64,000 bases of DNA. Source: Perca fluviatilis. Lineage: Eukaryota; Chordata; Actinopteri; Perciformes; Percidae. Shown here in pieces: positions 1 to 15,100 of the stretch; positions within the stretch are counted from its first letter, which is position 1; each line of letters begins with the position of its first letter. A program made the position numbers and the translations under genes. Under the pieces are notes generated by a model. The model did not search any database, had not been told where the DNA came from, and saw nothing but the letters and a program-made list of their open reading frames with translations. The DNA lies in the NCBI RefSeq assembly GCF_010015445.1, contig NC_053119.1, positions 41,475,222 to 41,539,221 of the forward strand, given 5' to 3'.

Positions 1-304
1 TGATTAACGTCACGTAGGGAACGTCACGCTCAACTCCTTACAAAAGTCTTTGAAGTTTTCATTTTTTTCTTCTGCGTAATGTCCTATAATTCAACCAGTA
101 GAGGAGGAGCACCGTTAATTGAAAACGTCACAACATTAATTGCATGTTTCATATAAACAAAATAACATTTAGAGACTTCTTGTTTCCCCTGGTAATAAGC
201 TAAACAATTCACATATTGATACAGCTCTACATAATATTTGTCCTTGGTCATATTTTATTGCATGAATGCATGTAATAATGGCCTCTCTTTTCTTATCAAT
301 GCAG

Positions 305-1298
305 ACGCTCTGTCTCCAGCGGCAGATGACGGAGAACCTCATTATTGCCAAAGCCAGGCAGGATGCTGTATCCTTGTAATGTCACCTTGTGTCTCTGTCT
401 TTGTTTGTTATGGGTGCTGCTTTGTTCATCAGAAGTTACTGTAGGAGCCACATATTGTAGGTTGTTTATGGTCTCATTTATATTGTTTGTTGATTGTTGC
501 GTTTTCATGGCGGTTTGAGTGGAAGTGATTATATGTTTGTTTGCTTCACCTGTGCCCCTGTTTTTTTGGGCTTTGACAGAGAGGGGGTGAGCCTGGGAGC
601 GAATACTTATTGTTGACCGCAGCACGCCGAATTAACGCAATTATTTCTACTCACCAGGTAACCATTACATTTGGTAACTGCAGTGCTAAGTGTATTTGAC
701 GTGTGGAAGAAGAAGAAGAAAATCATTGCAACACAATCTCGAGCGCGTCACAGTGTGCATCTCTGTGTTTAGTCCCTCGCAGCAGCACTTTGTTGGACTG
801 CTTACAGCCGCAATAATTATTATGATAAAATGCCTTTGTTTTAAACTTAAAGACACCATCGCTTACAGCTGATCCATGTGAGGACTATGATGTTTGGAGG
901 TTTCCTTAATGTTGGTCGCAACATTAGCTTCAGAGGAAGATGGAGGAGAGAAGACTAAGGCTACAAGAGGAGGCCAACAGGTATGCCCCGAAAACCCAAA
1001 CAAACGCACTGAATCAGGTTAAAACTTGAGTCTGTTTTTAGGTTCGGCCTTCATTCTTCCAAGCTACAGTTGGTAACATGTAGACTGTATTAAACTAGGT
1101 TGGTAACTGTTATAAAAAAATCACTTTTGTCATATTTGCTCAAACTGTCACTATATCCAGACAGTACTACATCAGTGAGCTATTCTGTGAAAAAAGTCAT
1201 GTTCCTCTGCCTTCTCCTGTTATATTTATTACTTGACACTTATGAAATATGACAAATTATTTTATGAAAGTAACCTACTGGACCTTTTAACCCCCCCA

Positions 1299-1333
<35 letters not shown>

Positions 1334-3094
1334 TTTTTTTTGTTTGGTTGGGGGGGTGGGTTTTTTTTTGTGGTGTGTCGTTTTAGTCTGTGTCTGTGTA
1401 AAATACTGTAAACTAGGGTTAGATGTTTGCTTAGTCGACATGTAAAATGTATCTATAAAAGACATACAGATTTATAAGGTTATTTCCCCCTACGTTAGTT
1501 CCTTCCAGCGTTTCTTAAACTTTGAAATTAAATTGATGTGCGTACAGACTTGTAGTGCTCCATAAAGAGCCTGTGCTATTATCGGTTTGTGTTGCTATCT
1601 AAGAGTAAATCACTCAATAAATTCTCAGAAAGGGTTCAGCCAGTTTTGGAAATCATTTAAAGCCACACGGTTTTAAAGATGGTTTATAGTCACCAAAAAT
1701 ACCCACTCAAAAATCACAAAGAGAAGGAGAACTCTGTTTAAAAATTATGCATTTTAACAGTGCCTAAATTAAGTTGTATAGGAAGTGAGATATGATAGTA
1801 CATATATATGTATATGACATTCAATTTTGCATCAACACAGATGTGTGAAATAAATCGGCATGTCCTTCCTCTGTTATTTGTGCTTAGTTCAGTGGTCAAG
1901 GCAGTAAACTGTATACCTTCTTATTTTACATTTTATAGGCAATAAAGAAAATGCCAATCAAATTAGCCTGTGTAGTAATTGTAATCTGAGATACAATATT
2001 GGCTTTTTACACTAAATCCATAAAGATGCAGGTTTCATATTGTGGTTACTCAATGAAGATAATAACAAAAAAAGCGAGTGACTATTAATATCACACACAC
2101 TCATGAGGGTGATACTTTCAAGGTTGGCAAGTACAGTGTACCTGCAGTTATGGATGTATGTAAATTTGTTCTGTGTGTTTGTCATCACAGGAGATTTGCA
2201 GCATCTGGGGCAATGACTGCAGAGGAGCAAGAGCAGCGTGTTCTTTATACAAATGTACTGGAATATGAGCAAGACCATGTAAGTTTGCGAGTGATCACCA
2301 TAAATATGTCAAAACTAACGGAAGATGCCATTACAAGTAACCAGAGTGCAAAGTGATACCTTGAGTAGATGTAGTTGCCAACAAGTATTTTGATACTTTT
2401 CTGTCTCTTTAGGATTGGCCCAAACTGTGGAAAGCCAACATGAGGAAGAATCCTGATGATGTCGCATTAGTGTCAGGTCTAGTCTCCTACCTGCTCAGGT
2501 AACTGACTGCAACAAGAGGGTTTTAAATGTAGTTTAAGGCAGAGATCTTCAACAGGGGGTCCAGGGCCCCTAGGGAGCCCTCAGAGTTACTGCAGGGGGG
2601 CCACCACATTATTGTTAAATTTTTGACAGTTTTTCATTACAGAAAAATACTTTGCACATCTATAATGCGAGACAGGTGCATCAAAGGGGGATAAGTAGGT
2701 CAGAAGTTGCAATGAAACTCCCGCACACTGTATAACTTGCAAAAAATAAATGTAATAGTGGGCAACGTTAATAGTATTATAGTAACTACTACTATTATAA
2801 AATCATACCAACAATTATTTTACAGTAATAGCTTAGTATTCTATGCACTAAAAAATTATGTATAAAGGCTTTAGGCTGCCCACATGTTATTGTATACACA
2901 CTTGAATCAAATAATTATATAACAAAGATGTGTTTGTGTACACATAGTATATGTGTTTGTTCCAGTCTTCCTAGCCCTAAATTGGTCAAGCATCCTAACA
3001 GCGAAAACACACTGGGCGCTAAGTGTAGCGTACAGCCCATGTAGCGTAGATACGTGTCTGAAGTATTTCTACACGCCGGTCACAAAGCGATCCT

Positions 3095-3151
<57 letters not shown>

Positions 3152-6100
3152 CGATAGGAGACAGGATGAGTGGGGAAAACTGTGTGTGTGTCTCACCCTC
3201 TCTCTGTCCGTCGGTCTCTCTCTCTGTGCGCCTGATAGTGTCTCGCTGTGAGAAGTCAAGACAGCCAAAATCACCAACGTGGGTGTTTTATTTTAAAATG
3301 TTTTATTTTTGTAAAGTCTCCGGCTGCACTGTATGTGATTACTCGTGGCATCCCTACTTTCTATACGTTTTATATTTGCACAGCTATGTGATGCTGTCAT
3401 CACACTATTTGTAACAGGACATTCAGTATTTTCAGGCCAAATGTGGGTTGACTAACATTTGTACTGTGTCCTCAGCCGGTCTGACCACCCAGTGGTGAAG
3501 CTGCTGAGGAAACACCAGTACCGGGTTTACAACAGGCTCTACCCTATCGTCAGTAAACGCCTCCCCCAGAGTCCTGCCCTGCCATTGAGGTCTTCTCGCA
3601 GCACTCACAACCTGCTTCATCCAGGTAGGACCAGAGCCAGGTGTTTGTGAGGTGGGTTGATCCGGGAAAAGACTGGCTTCACACTTACCTTTTTTAATTA
3701 TCTCTGCTTCTGTCTATTTGTGTTCTGTATAAAATGTCTTTTGAACATTAAAGCATATTCTAGTAGAAACACAAAATACATGAATAGTATGAATCTGAAA
3801 ACGGTATACGGTATAGGTCTCCTTTAAAACATTTATTGTGTAAAAATGATATCGATCATACAGATAGCCAGACGAAGCCAACCAGGGGCAGTAGCGTTGG
3901 TGGCCAGAGCTTCAGCACTGGCTCGTCGCTCTCCCCCTCGCTCTCTCACGACCGCCACGCAAACTTTGACGATAAGGAAGGGGAGGAGCCTCATGCACAG
4001 GTGACGGTGGATCGGGAGAACTCGTTTGAAGACCTGGAGCAGTTCCTGACCCAGTTGGACTGGGCCCCGCTCTACGGCAGCACAGATGACACTGGCTCGG
4101 ATTCTGAGCTGGGCTGTGATCCCTCGATGCAGCCAGAGCAGGACGAGGGAAACCTCCAGGAGATGGAGATGAGAGCGCTGACAGAACACCTGAAGGCCGT
4201 TGTTAAAGACATTCATATTGCAATCGGTGAGCATGTTGAAAGAGGATGGATGGTTTGTGTAGCATGCGTAGAAAGTGTCTTACTATGCTGATTTTCAGCA
4301 ACAGTTTCCTGTTGCTTTTCAGGCTGAATTTTACATTAACAGTCAATGTAAAATTAGTTGGATAATAAATGTTAGGGGTGTTTCTTTATGTTTCAGATCA
4401 GCTTCTGTCACTGTGTTTGTTATCCTTTGAGTGTCTAAACACAGCCAGCTCTAAAGACCTGTGCCTTGTCAGCATAGAGGAAGCCTTCTTCACACCGCTG
4501 TGGAGTGCCCTGTTGGCTCTTTTCAGGTACTGCAGCCTAGATCCTCATGTCACCAAAAAGTTGCATTTGAACACACCACACGCAAAGACCACACACAATT
4601 TTGGGTAGCTGTGTTTGCCCAATTTTACGATGTTATTTTGCCGCTTTCAGTTTGATAATCCTCTCGGAAAGATTCATGAGATCCTAAAGCTTTAGGAAAT
4701 GAATCTTAAAATGTAGATGCTTTGTAAATTGTAATGTAAAAGTATACATAACCTGTTGGCTTGCATATGCAAAGACACAGCAAAGGAATGATTGCTCATT
4801 GAATGTTGACACACTGTTTGACTTTCTTGCATTTATGAATGGGCACAGTAGTATTTCACACAGCAAAATTGTGATATATATTTAAATTAACTGTGTAGGG
4901 CTGGGCAATTCTGACCAAAAATACTATCTTGGTATTTTTTGGCTAAAATGTGATATATCTTAGTATTTCCTATGAAGTGGGTTAAATGTTCAGCTGTAAG
5001 TCATGTGAGACGTCACAAGCACTTTCATTAAAAAAAGAATGAGACAGGTTTTCCTTCCCTGTTTGGAAATGTACAGCTGCAATACATATAAATGGCTTAA
5101 CAATATATACAACTGTGCAAATAATAATAAAAATGTTGGCAGAGAGCCTGTGAGAGAGTGGAACGGGGTTGGCGGGAGAGTGTGAGAGGAGAGACGCAAA
5201 CACAGGCACGGCTTTACGGAAGAAATAGGTTATGTAACACAACGTCAAACTGTATTGATATTCACGGTAATGTCTCATCCCATATCTCGTTTAAAAATAT
5301 ATCGATGATGCCACCCAGCCCTAGAACTGTTAGTATTTATTCATTCAAATGTCCGTGGTATATTTTGAGAAGGTCAGGGGATTCAGGCATTTACTATTGT
5401 TAAGGTTCATTATTATACTGCATTAAAAGCAAAAGCAAATATTTAGATTTGGCATTAATTGTTTCCTAGAAATACAGTGTGGGTCATGACCAGCATGTGG
5501 CAGTGCTACTCTGTCAGCCTCTTCCCAGCTTCTATTGCTGGTTTGATGCAAATTTATTAGAATGACCATTACTGACTTCTACGTCATTGGCCATATTTCA
5601 TCCTATTTGCAAATATGCCATGCTAGTTTCTGCATGTCCTATGCTCAAAGAAGACCTCCTGGTTTGAGAGTTTTGAGACAAATATTAAAAATAAGTTCAT
5701 CCACCTTGCCCAGCATTTTTTGAATATCATCATACCCAAATTATTCTTCATGGACCTTCACTTATAGAGACGCACTGGTGTAACTGATATTATTAATGAT
5801 TGCTTGGTCCCAGCATTTATTGTAATGCAATGTAGGATGTAGGAGATGCTAGTGGAGCCACAAGGATAAACAAAATAATCAGTAACTGCAACTTCATCGC
5901 AAATACCATTCTTTTTCCAGAATGCCTGGTAGTGTTCCTCACTTACAAACATTCATTGTTGAAATGTTTTCGCCGCCTGGGTTTTCTGGTAACCTTTTGT
6001 CCTTCTTTCTCAGGAGGGTCCACAGGGAAAAGGAGCAGGCCTTTGAGAAAAGTATGAAGCTGTACTGCGATGTTTCACCAGGAGATGTTGGTGTTCCATT

Positions 6101-9100
6101 GAAACTGTTCCCTGAAGACCCTGGCGCACTGCAGGGTTCCTACCCCTACGAGTCTGCTGTTCAGGAGCTCAAGCTTCTCATCAAAGACTGCTGTCCACAG
6201 AGGAAGTTGGAATGTATTGGTGAGTCAGGTTGTGTTTTATTCTTACTCACCCATTCTCTTAGAGTATCAATTCCACCCTTTCCTAACGTGACCTCAGTCT
6301 TCTCTCATTCTAGCCACTTCAGACTTGAAGACTTGTTTTTTTTCTCAGGCTATCTGACAGACCACCGTTAGCCTTTACAACAGAGCCGCTTCACTGTACT
6401 TATTAGAGAATGTTTCATTACAGCGTTCTCTGTTAATTTGTGTTTGTCGCTGTGTGCTCAAGCTTGAAAGTGAATGTAAACCAAGTGGTGTACTAGTAAT
6501 GCAATGCGCCATGACATAGTTGCCCCTTCTAACAACCACATGCTTATTATTATTATTATTATTCTTATTATTATTATTATTAGGCTGAATTTAAGCATTG
6601 AATATTCACATATAATTCAAATGTTAAATGGGCACATACCTTACAATACTATCCAAATACACGCATCGGAATCTATGTATTATTTATTACATTACACACT
6701 CTGGTGGGCTCGCTGTGGTGTACAAAAGACACTTTCAAAGTTGGACAGTAACCTGTGGGATGTTTTCCACATTTGAACTACAGGTGACCAAAGTCGGTAG
6801 TTCTAATCCTTTTTATTGTGTTTTAATTTACCGGCCCCCTGGTTCAAACAGTTCTTTTATTTCTGAATTCAGTGATCTTTTGTCCTCTTTAACTGGTTTG
6901 GAAAAAGTGGTTATGGTTGGTGATTTTAATATTCATGTCGATGAAAATTCCTGCACTTTTGCCGCAGATTTTCTTAATGTCACTGAATCTTTTAATTTTA
7001 TCCAACATGTGCACATGTCCAAGCTTCAGGTGCACCGGATCCATCACAAAGAGCTATTACTTGAATATAATAACATGGTTAAGGAGGCGAGGACATCGTA
7101 CTTTACTAACCTTATTGCTTCAAGCAAGCGTAATCCCAAAATCCTTTTTGATACCGTTAACAATCTTGTAAATCCCTCTCCTCCTGAAGTCTTTTTGAAT
7201 AATGACTGCAGTGACTTTCTCTTGTTCTTTGAAAATAAGGTCAGAGATGTCAAGAATAGCATCATCTCCACTGCTACGGCATGTTCTTTTCAGTTAACTC
7301 GGCCGTTAACTTTGAACTGTTTTGCTCCTATTTCTCTGCTAGAACTCAGTGACTTGGTGAACAGTATGAAGCCTTGCTCGAGCCCGGTAGATGTTATACC
7401 TACTTTCCTTCTTAAAAATGTCCTCGGGTCTGTTAGTACTTGTTTACTTTCTATAAACAACAGCTCTCTGCAAACCGGTTGTGTCCTATTGTATTTTAAA
7501 CATGCAGTGATTCAGCCACTTTTAAAGAAAACAAATCTGGATCCCTCAATTCCCGCAAACTATGCCTTTTTATCTAGAACATTTTAGAAAAGGTTGTAGC
7601 TAATCAACTCTCTGCTGTTTTAACCACTCATAACATACTAGACCCATTTCAATTGGGCTTCCGTCAGAAACGCTCTACAGAAACCGCTCTTCTTAGAGTA
7701 TCCAATGATCTAATGATGTCTTCTGATGCGGGGAAAAGTTCTGTTCTGGTACTGTTGGACCTTAGCGCAGCGTTCAATACTGTGGCTCACACCATTTTGC
7801 TTGACAGACTTAAGCACTGGGTTTAGATCTCTGGGAGCACCCTGGACTGGTTCACCTCCTATCTTTCAGTGTCACTGGGCCCCTATTCCTCTGAAAACGC
7901 GGCTCTTTCCTGTGGGGTGCCGCAGGGCTCTGTGTTAGGTCCAATTTCATTTACATTGTGTATGCTTCCCCTAGGCCACTTAATTAGGCAATTTGGAGAT
8001 ATAAGTTACCATTTCTATGCTGATGACATCCAGCTGTATGTCTCATTTAATCCGGAGGAAACTAACAACGTGTCAGCATTGCTCAATTGTTTGTCCTCCA
8101 TTAAGGATTGGTTGGCAAACAATTCCTTGCAGCTTAATGAGGCAAAGACCGAAGTCCTTATTGTCGCTCTGGATACTACAGCCTCCAAAGTTGTTAATCT
8201 TCTGGGGTCCCTTTCTTCAGTGGTACAGTCCAATCTTAGAAACCTTGGTGTTATATTTGATCAGAATGTTTCTTGAACAACATATCAGGTCTCTGACCCG
8301 TACATGTTTCTTCCAACTGAGAAACATTGCTAAACTTAGGACCATGGTTTTGCAAGGGGAACTTGAGATGATCATTCATGGTTTTGTTTCATCACGGCTT
8401 GATTACTGCAACTCCATTTACACTTGTCTTAGCAAGTCATCCCAGGACTGTCTGCAACTAGTGCAAAATTCTGCTGCTAGGCTGTTGACCAGGTCCAACA
8501 GAATGTCGCACCTTACTCGTGTGTTATCGATGTTACTTTGGCTTCCAATAAAGTTCAGGATCCAATTTAAGGTTCTAGTTCTTACATATAAAGCATTGCA
8601 TGGACAGGCGCCTGTTTATATCTCTGACCTGCCCCGGCCCTACATCACTAACCGGTCCCTCAGGTCTTCTAACCAGGGACTACTGGTGGTCCCACGCACT
8701 CGTTTAAAGACTAAAGGTGATCGTTCCTTTGAAGCGGTAGCTCCGACCTTGTGGAACGCTCTTCCTGTTAACTTACGTTCTGCAGTCTCGGTTGATGCTT
8801 TTAGAAAGCATCTGAAAACATACTTGTTTCAACTGGCTTTTGTCTAATGTTTGTAATTTTGTGTTTTATTTTTTTTAATCTTCATTCGAACTGCATTTGT
8901 TTTTGCTTGTTTAATTTCTGTTTTGGATTTTAATGTATTTTAATCAAATGTCTTTTGTGTGAAGCACTTTTTGACTCTGTCTGTGAAAGGTGCTATATCA
9001 AATAAATTACTTACTCTTATCATATAGCTTTGATACTTTGGTACCAAGTTGATGCCAAAATTCTAAGAACGTGACTAGTTGTATGCAGTTGTTTTTATCT

Positions 9101-12100
9101 ACGGCAAGCCATTTTGCTACATTGCTTAGCTGCAGACCACCATTGCTTTCTTTCTGTATCTGCATAATTTGATTAATTTGGTCCAAGTACAGGGGTTATA
9201 CATTTATATTCATTGCTTCTGCTATGTTTTGTTACAGTTAGGACTTTACGTCTGATCTGTGCCTGCGCCGAGGATTACAGGTGTCTTCATGACGTGGACT
9301 CCACACCAAAAACCGCCGCCATGTGAGTAAATCATCATCTTGGGGGTTTTGGGGTTTGTCACTGCAGCAAATATAAAATCACTCACTGAGGGATGTTTAC
9401 TGAAAAATGGAAAAACCATAAAATACGACCTGTGACATTAATGTGATGATTATAGAGTAAGAACATTTTACAGAACAGTGTAGGACTGGGGTTGTGTTAT
9501 TTAGTTTAATTCCTCTAAAGCAAACGCACCCTATTAAACTTCAAAATAAGAGCCCTTTTTCCATTGACTCCATGCTTATGATATATAAGACATTTGACTA
9601 TGAATATACAATTGTACGAGTGCATTCTAACATTGGCCTGGTAATGTCTGATTGATCCCAGCCAGTTGCCGAATGGGCATCTTGAGGACCATTCTATCAG
9701 CAAGTAGAAGAAACCTCTCACTACATGTGCGCCTGCTCTACCCACTGAGGCAACCCGGCCACCACAAATATCATTTAAAGGCTCTCTGCCTTGGTAGCTG
9801 CACTGTCAGCTCTCATCAGTGCTCAGTTAAGACTGGCACAGCAGGGGTTGTCCTAGGTCTATTGCCCCCCTATTAAGTGGCTCTTCCTGACCAGGCCCAA
9901 AAGTGGGTCGTCCTGTCTGGGTTTGAAACAGACCCAGGACCCAACAAGGGGGTTGGGAAGAGAAGAAATTAGTTTTTGGAATCCATGCACAGAGAGTCAG
10001 ACAAAGGCTCAGTGGGTTGTATCACCAGTTGTGGAGAACATACAGTGTGTTGTGGAAATTTAAATTGGTTTGTGTAGACAAAGTTTGAGCTCTGTTGTTA
10101 TTTATGTGGATCTTCTCGTTGTGACTTCACATTATCCCCAGGATTCCGCAGGGTCTTAAAAAGTCTAAAATATCAAAATGTTAGGCCTTAAAAAGTCTTA
10201 AATTATTAGGAAGTATTAGGTTGTAGTTCATAATTTTAAACTGGTCTCAATTTTCCTATGTTCATGCAACGCTACAATGCTCAGTTTTTTTATTCTGTGG
10301 TGTTGTAGTTCTTTCTTTCACTAGTCCAAATAAAATGTTGCTGTATTACTACAAATGGGACCAACATGCTACGTACAGTATATTGCAGTTAATCTGCTTT
10401 TGTGTTATTGGCGCGAGTCTCTTTCAGATTATACCACAGACATAAAACAGATTTATTCTTCAGCTTTGGGGAAGTGCAATACGGGCCTAGTTGATGTTGT
10501 GAAAAGGTCTTACATTTCATTCATAATGGTCTTAAAAATGTCTTAGTCTTAAATTTGACTTGGTGAAACCTGCAGAAACTATGATCCCATGAACCACATC
10601 CAGGAGAGAAAGCAGTGATGTTCTTATAATCAACCTCATCACTGCCTTGTTTGACTCTCATCTGTAAATTAATGGACTGAGAATACTTTTGCATCCATAT
10701 TACATAAGCAGAGACTGTGACTTCTAGTGAACACCCTAGTAAACAAACTGAGAGCTGAGATTTTTTTCCCAAGGTGGATGTGGATCCAAAGCCCTATTTA
10801 CACGGGACTAGTATTACCTGGGGACTTCTAGTAAATTGTAACAATTAAGGAGGTCGTCTGTCATGTCAGTAATTTGTGAATTCCACCACAAATTACCTAC
10901 CATATTTCACCAAACACAGAGGTTGTGTGATAATGTTAGTCTTGTGTAAATCTCTGTGATTTGTCGTTGGCTGCATTGCCAATTATAAATGAAAGATTTG
11001 ACAGTCTTGATATCATAATGTCAGTAAATTTGAGTAAAATGCAGACTTTGCTTATCCCTTGCGAATGGGATGCAAGAAACAAAGACGTGGGGGGGTAATT
11101 TGTAAATCGCATGAGGTCCCCTGGTATTACTAGTCCCGTGCGAATAGGGCTTTAGTCCTAGAATAGAAGCTTTTAGTGGTTGTTTGGAGAGCCAGTCTTC
11201 AGTTAGGGTTTGACACTTTTTTTAATAGGGCCTAAAACAGCTGACATGAAACCCATAGGTTATGTCACCAAAATTACCAAAGGGCTTTATGTGTGTATAT
11301 GTGCACATCATTAATACTTGTAAAAGTCCTCTGTTTAGTGTGTACTGCGACCACAAACCCCCAGTATCAGGGAACAAGACATGCACAAACTAATGTTCCT
11401 TCTCCAAAGAGTTATCTGATATGTTGTTCATACTTTTTTCATACACTCTTGACCCCGTCGCTTTATCTCTTTTATTGCAGCCGCTAATGATTTTTGAGAG
11501 TGGCTGAGGCTATGTCTCCTGCTCCATATCTGTCTCTTTGTATTGGAATATGTGTGAAGTGATCAGAGATGGCGGAGTAGAAGAGTTGACCGGGCTCTTT
11601 ACCCCAAACAGTTGTGACGTTGAAGAAGTTTTGTGTGTACTCTCAGTATGGTAAAACTGAATCATATTGTTGAATTTGTTGTTTTACCTGGAAACACGAG
11701 TCAAACACGGTCAATCCACAGAAGGGATCTGAATCGATTATTTATTTTTTCTTGTTTATATTCTAGAGACCAATAATGTGCGACTCGTGTGACATCTCAG
11801 GATACAGTCTGTACTCATTTCAGTGAAAACCATTGCAGCTCGGTCAGACAGAAACAGAAAAAAAAAAAAAAAAAAGACTCCCAACCAACTGTTTTTCAAT
11901 GTCAAACTGTGGTACTATAATCTAGCTAGTGGCCACTGGCAGCTCTAATAAAACTTTCATTTAGAAGTGAACCTAAAACGTTGCCTCTAAATTTGATTCC
12001 AAGCTCCTTGAAGAGGGACTCTTTACTTCCCTGCCTCCAATCTGCCAGTATTCACATTTTTTTTCTGTCCTGATTGCAGCTTAGTATAGGCCTATTTGGG

Positions 12101-15100
12101 ACAGCTTTTTTTTTTTTTTAATCCATCTAAATACAGGTTGCCTTTCTGCGGGTCACCGTGACTCACACAGTGTTTTTGATCAAGGCCTGACTCAGATAGA
12201 AGTGCTGCAATGTTCTGCTGACGGACAAGCCCATTGGATTTTAGCATCAATTTGTCTATTTTGTATTTACATTGCATATTTAGCTCTCCTCATTGTTTGT
12301 GTTTATGTTTTCGCTGCACCCTATCACTTTACTTTCTAATTTACAGTCTCACATACACATAATGTACTCTCTGCCCTCTTTTATTCACTCAACAGCATTT
12401 CCATTTTCATCAGTTCTTTGTCCTTGACCAACTGGGAGCTCATTTGTTCTCATGTTCTTTTGTCCAGATCCCTTTTTTTTCTCTCTTCTATTGTGCTGCT
12501 AAATTGGCCACCAAGAATTCTTTCCCCTCTGCAGGTTTTTTTTCTAAAATTGGAATGCATTGCAAACCCATAATGGAGTCTAATCTTCTCACTGAAATCG
12601 TAATTTATCCATGTGGGAAGAGTGCATTGTATCTTTGGAATGCAGAGACACCAGTTTTAGTGGGAGAGGATCAATGTCTGTGTTTACAGTAGTGAACTCA
12701 GAAGATTAAAATTCAGAGTTGTGATTGTGTATGTGAGGTCCAGCTCTCAGTAGTTACATGAGCCTGTCCACACCTTCCTGAATCCTGCACGAGGAGAGTA
12801 TTCAGTTGCATGTGGCCGGGTCAGTCGCGGGCCAACAACCTACCTTCTCACGCAAACTAGCAAGCAAGCAGTTAGGCCTGCGTGTGAGTCCTGATAAACA
12901 AATGGTCACTGTCTGCACACAGGGAGAATGCTATCAGGCTGCCATCATCTCCAAGGCTGCAATTTGTCCTCCCAACAGATCTCAGGGAGAGAAAAAAAAG
13001 ATATCATTTCCATCCCTGAACACACATCCCATTAAGAGCTACATTTCATTTCCATTTAGTCCTCTGGGGAGCACATGCCATGATCATACTGTGTAAATGT
13101 CACTCTCTTTACTTGTGTTTTACTTGATCTCACCGCCTCCTTCCTTCTTTGGTCTGACAGCGGGGCAGATGACCTGTTGCCCATCCTGTCCTTCGTGGCT
13201 CTGCGGTGCCAGTGTCCTCAGCTGGTGTCTGAATGTGCTGCTTTGGAGGAGTTTATTCATGAAGGGTGAGTCGTCAGGATGAAAAAAGATGGGAAATGAT
13301 TTCCTTTGTTTGCACCAAATACACAAACATTTCACTGAGTAGATTTGTCCCAATTTTGAAGCAATGTCTACATCTACACTGCTGCTAGAGTCCTCACTAA
13401 GACCAAGAAAGTGGGGGCGCCCGGATAGCTAATGTGGTTGAGCGTGCGCCGTATGTACTAAGGCTCAGTCCGTGAGGCAGTGGCCACGGGTTCAATTCCG
13501 ACCTGCGGCCCTTTGCTGCATGTCATTCCCCCTCTCTCTCCCCTTTCACATCTTCAGTCTGATGAGCAGGAGGCACCGGAGCTTTCGCCGTAGCCTACGT
13601 ATACTTGTTCACTGGTGTGTGCGTCGATCTAATGGCGGCCGGCACGTGTGTGTGGTAGAATGAGTGAGAGATTGATGGTGGTTATCTTCGAAGTGAGAAG
13701 TGACTCTGGAGACATAGTGAGAGAAACCGTGTCTCCACTGTTCTTTCTGAGCATGGTAGGAAATCTGGAGCAGGAGAAGTTAACCCTCTCCTTGATTTCA
13801 TGTTTATGGAGAAGGAGAACCAGGAAATTAGTCGGGGGACCACACCCAAGAGGTCTACTCACGGCCATAAAATCAGTGGGTTGTAAAAGCCAGCTGGTTA
13901 GACTGGCAGTGGCCAAGGAATGTAAAGATATTTAGGATTTGGTTTTTCTTTTCTATAAAAATACAAATAAAGTCCCACTTGATGTTTATGTAGCTCAGTG
14001 GTTTGGAAGAGTTCAAGTCAAGAGAGAGGAGGAACCAAGAAGGCCTCAAGACTATGAGAGGGTGGATATATGTTCTTGTTTTCCAAACGCTGTGAATGAG
14101 TACGTCAGTTTATTTTCTCGTTTATCAGAAATTGTCATTCCTAAACTTTAGCTGTTTGAAAAATAGATTGTGGGGGTAGAGTGGTTGATCAAGTTTGACT
14201 GACATGAAACATGTCTAAAAGGTGTGTGGGTGGGTGGGTGGGTGTGTTGACTTACAGTAACTAAACAACCCACCAACTGTCTCCAGGTTCTGGTTCATAT
14301 CTTGGTAAATCCTGATTGCTGTGTGGAAGATATGTTCCGTTGTGGTTTTCCAACTGAAACCCACCCACTTCAAAACCAGTGTGAAAAACACAGAGAAACA
14401 ACACCAAAATATCTCAAGGACAATGACTAAACGTGGGGAAGAAAGGTTGCCAACAAATATTTTTTGCCACAGTTTTTGTTGATGAAATTAAGATTGTGTC
14501 AGCTACAATGCTTGGTAGTTGCTTGTTTAGGTTTGTTTTAGCATTTTTATGTATTAAACTTCAACACGGACATTTGGGTGCTAAGCTAAAGCCACATTAG
14601 CTATATTTTATTAACAATTTACAGACGGCAGTCAAGGGATAAGCATCTTATCTCCTTTCCTTTCTCTCCCTCTTTGTGTCCATCCATTCAGTGCAGTGTC
14701 CGTGCTTCAGTCGGTCTCGTGTGTTGCTCTCATTAGTCAAGGTTCAGCCAGAGTTGACTTCTGTCTTTCCTCATGCTGCCCAATCTTTTAATACTTGTAT
14801 ACTGGCTCTAAAAGTGGAGAAAAAAGGCAGATCGCTTTCACAAACTAATGTGTTCAAGGTTGAGCAGAGATGTTTGGTCCTTGACTCAGTATGGGAAAAT
14901 ATTGATGTGGGGATTTCAGCAAAATTAATAAATTGGATCTCTGTTCTGTGCTTGGATGGTTGGAATTTTTGTGGGCAGTCATTCCTCATTTTGTTGAGTT
15001 CTGTTAGAATAAAAAAAGTTTTCAGTTTGTGTCCCTATTTGACTTCTTAAGCCCAGTTCAGACCAACGATTCGCAACTTCCCACCATGTTTATCACTTTT

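Noticed and set aside
6628..8847. Host gene with reverse transcriptase domain
   Set aside because: Stops, a frame shift and an L2-type tail show a dead LINE copy.
13488..13499. tRNA gene on the plus strand near the vps9d1 exon
   Set aside because: The B box belongs to a SINE; no cloverleaf.
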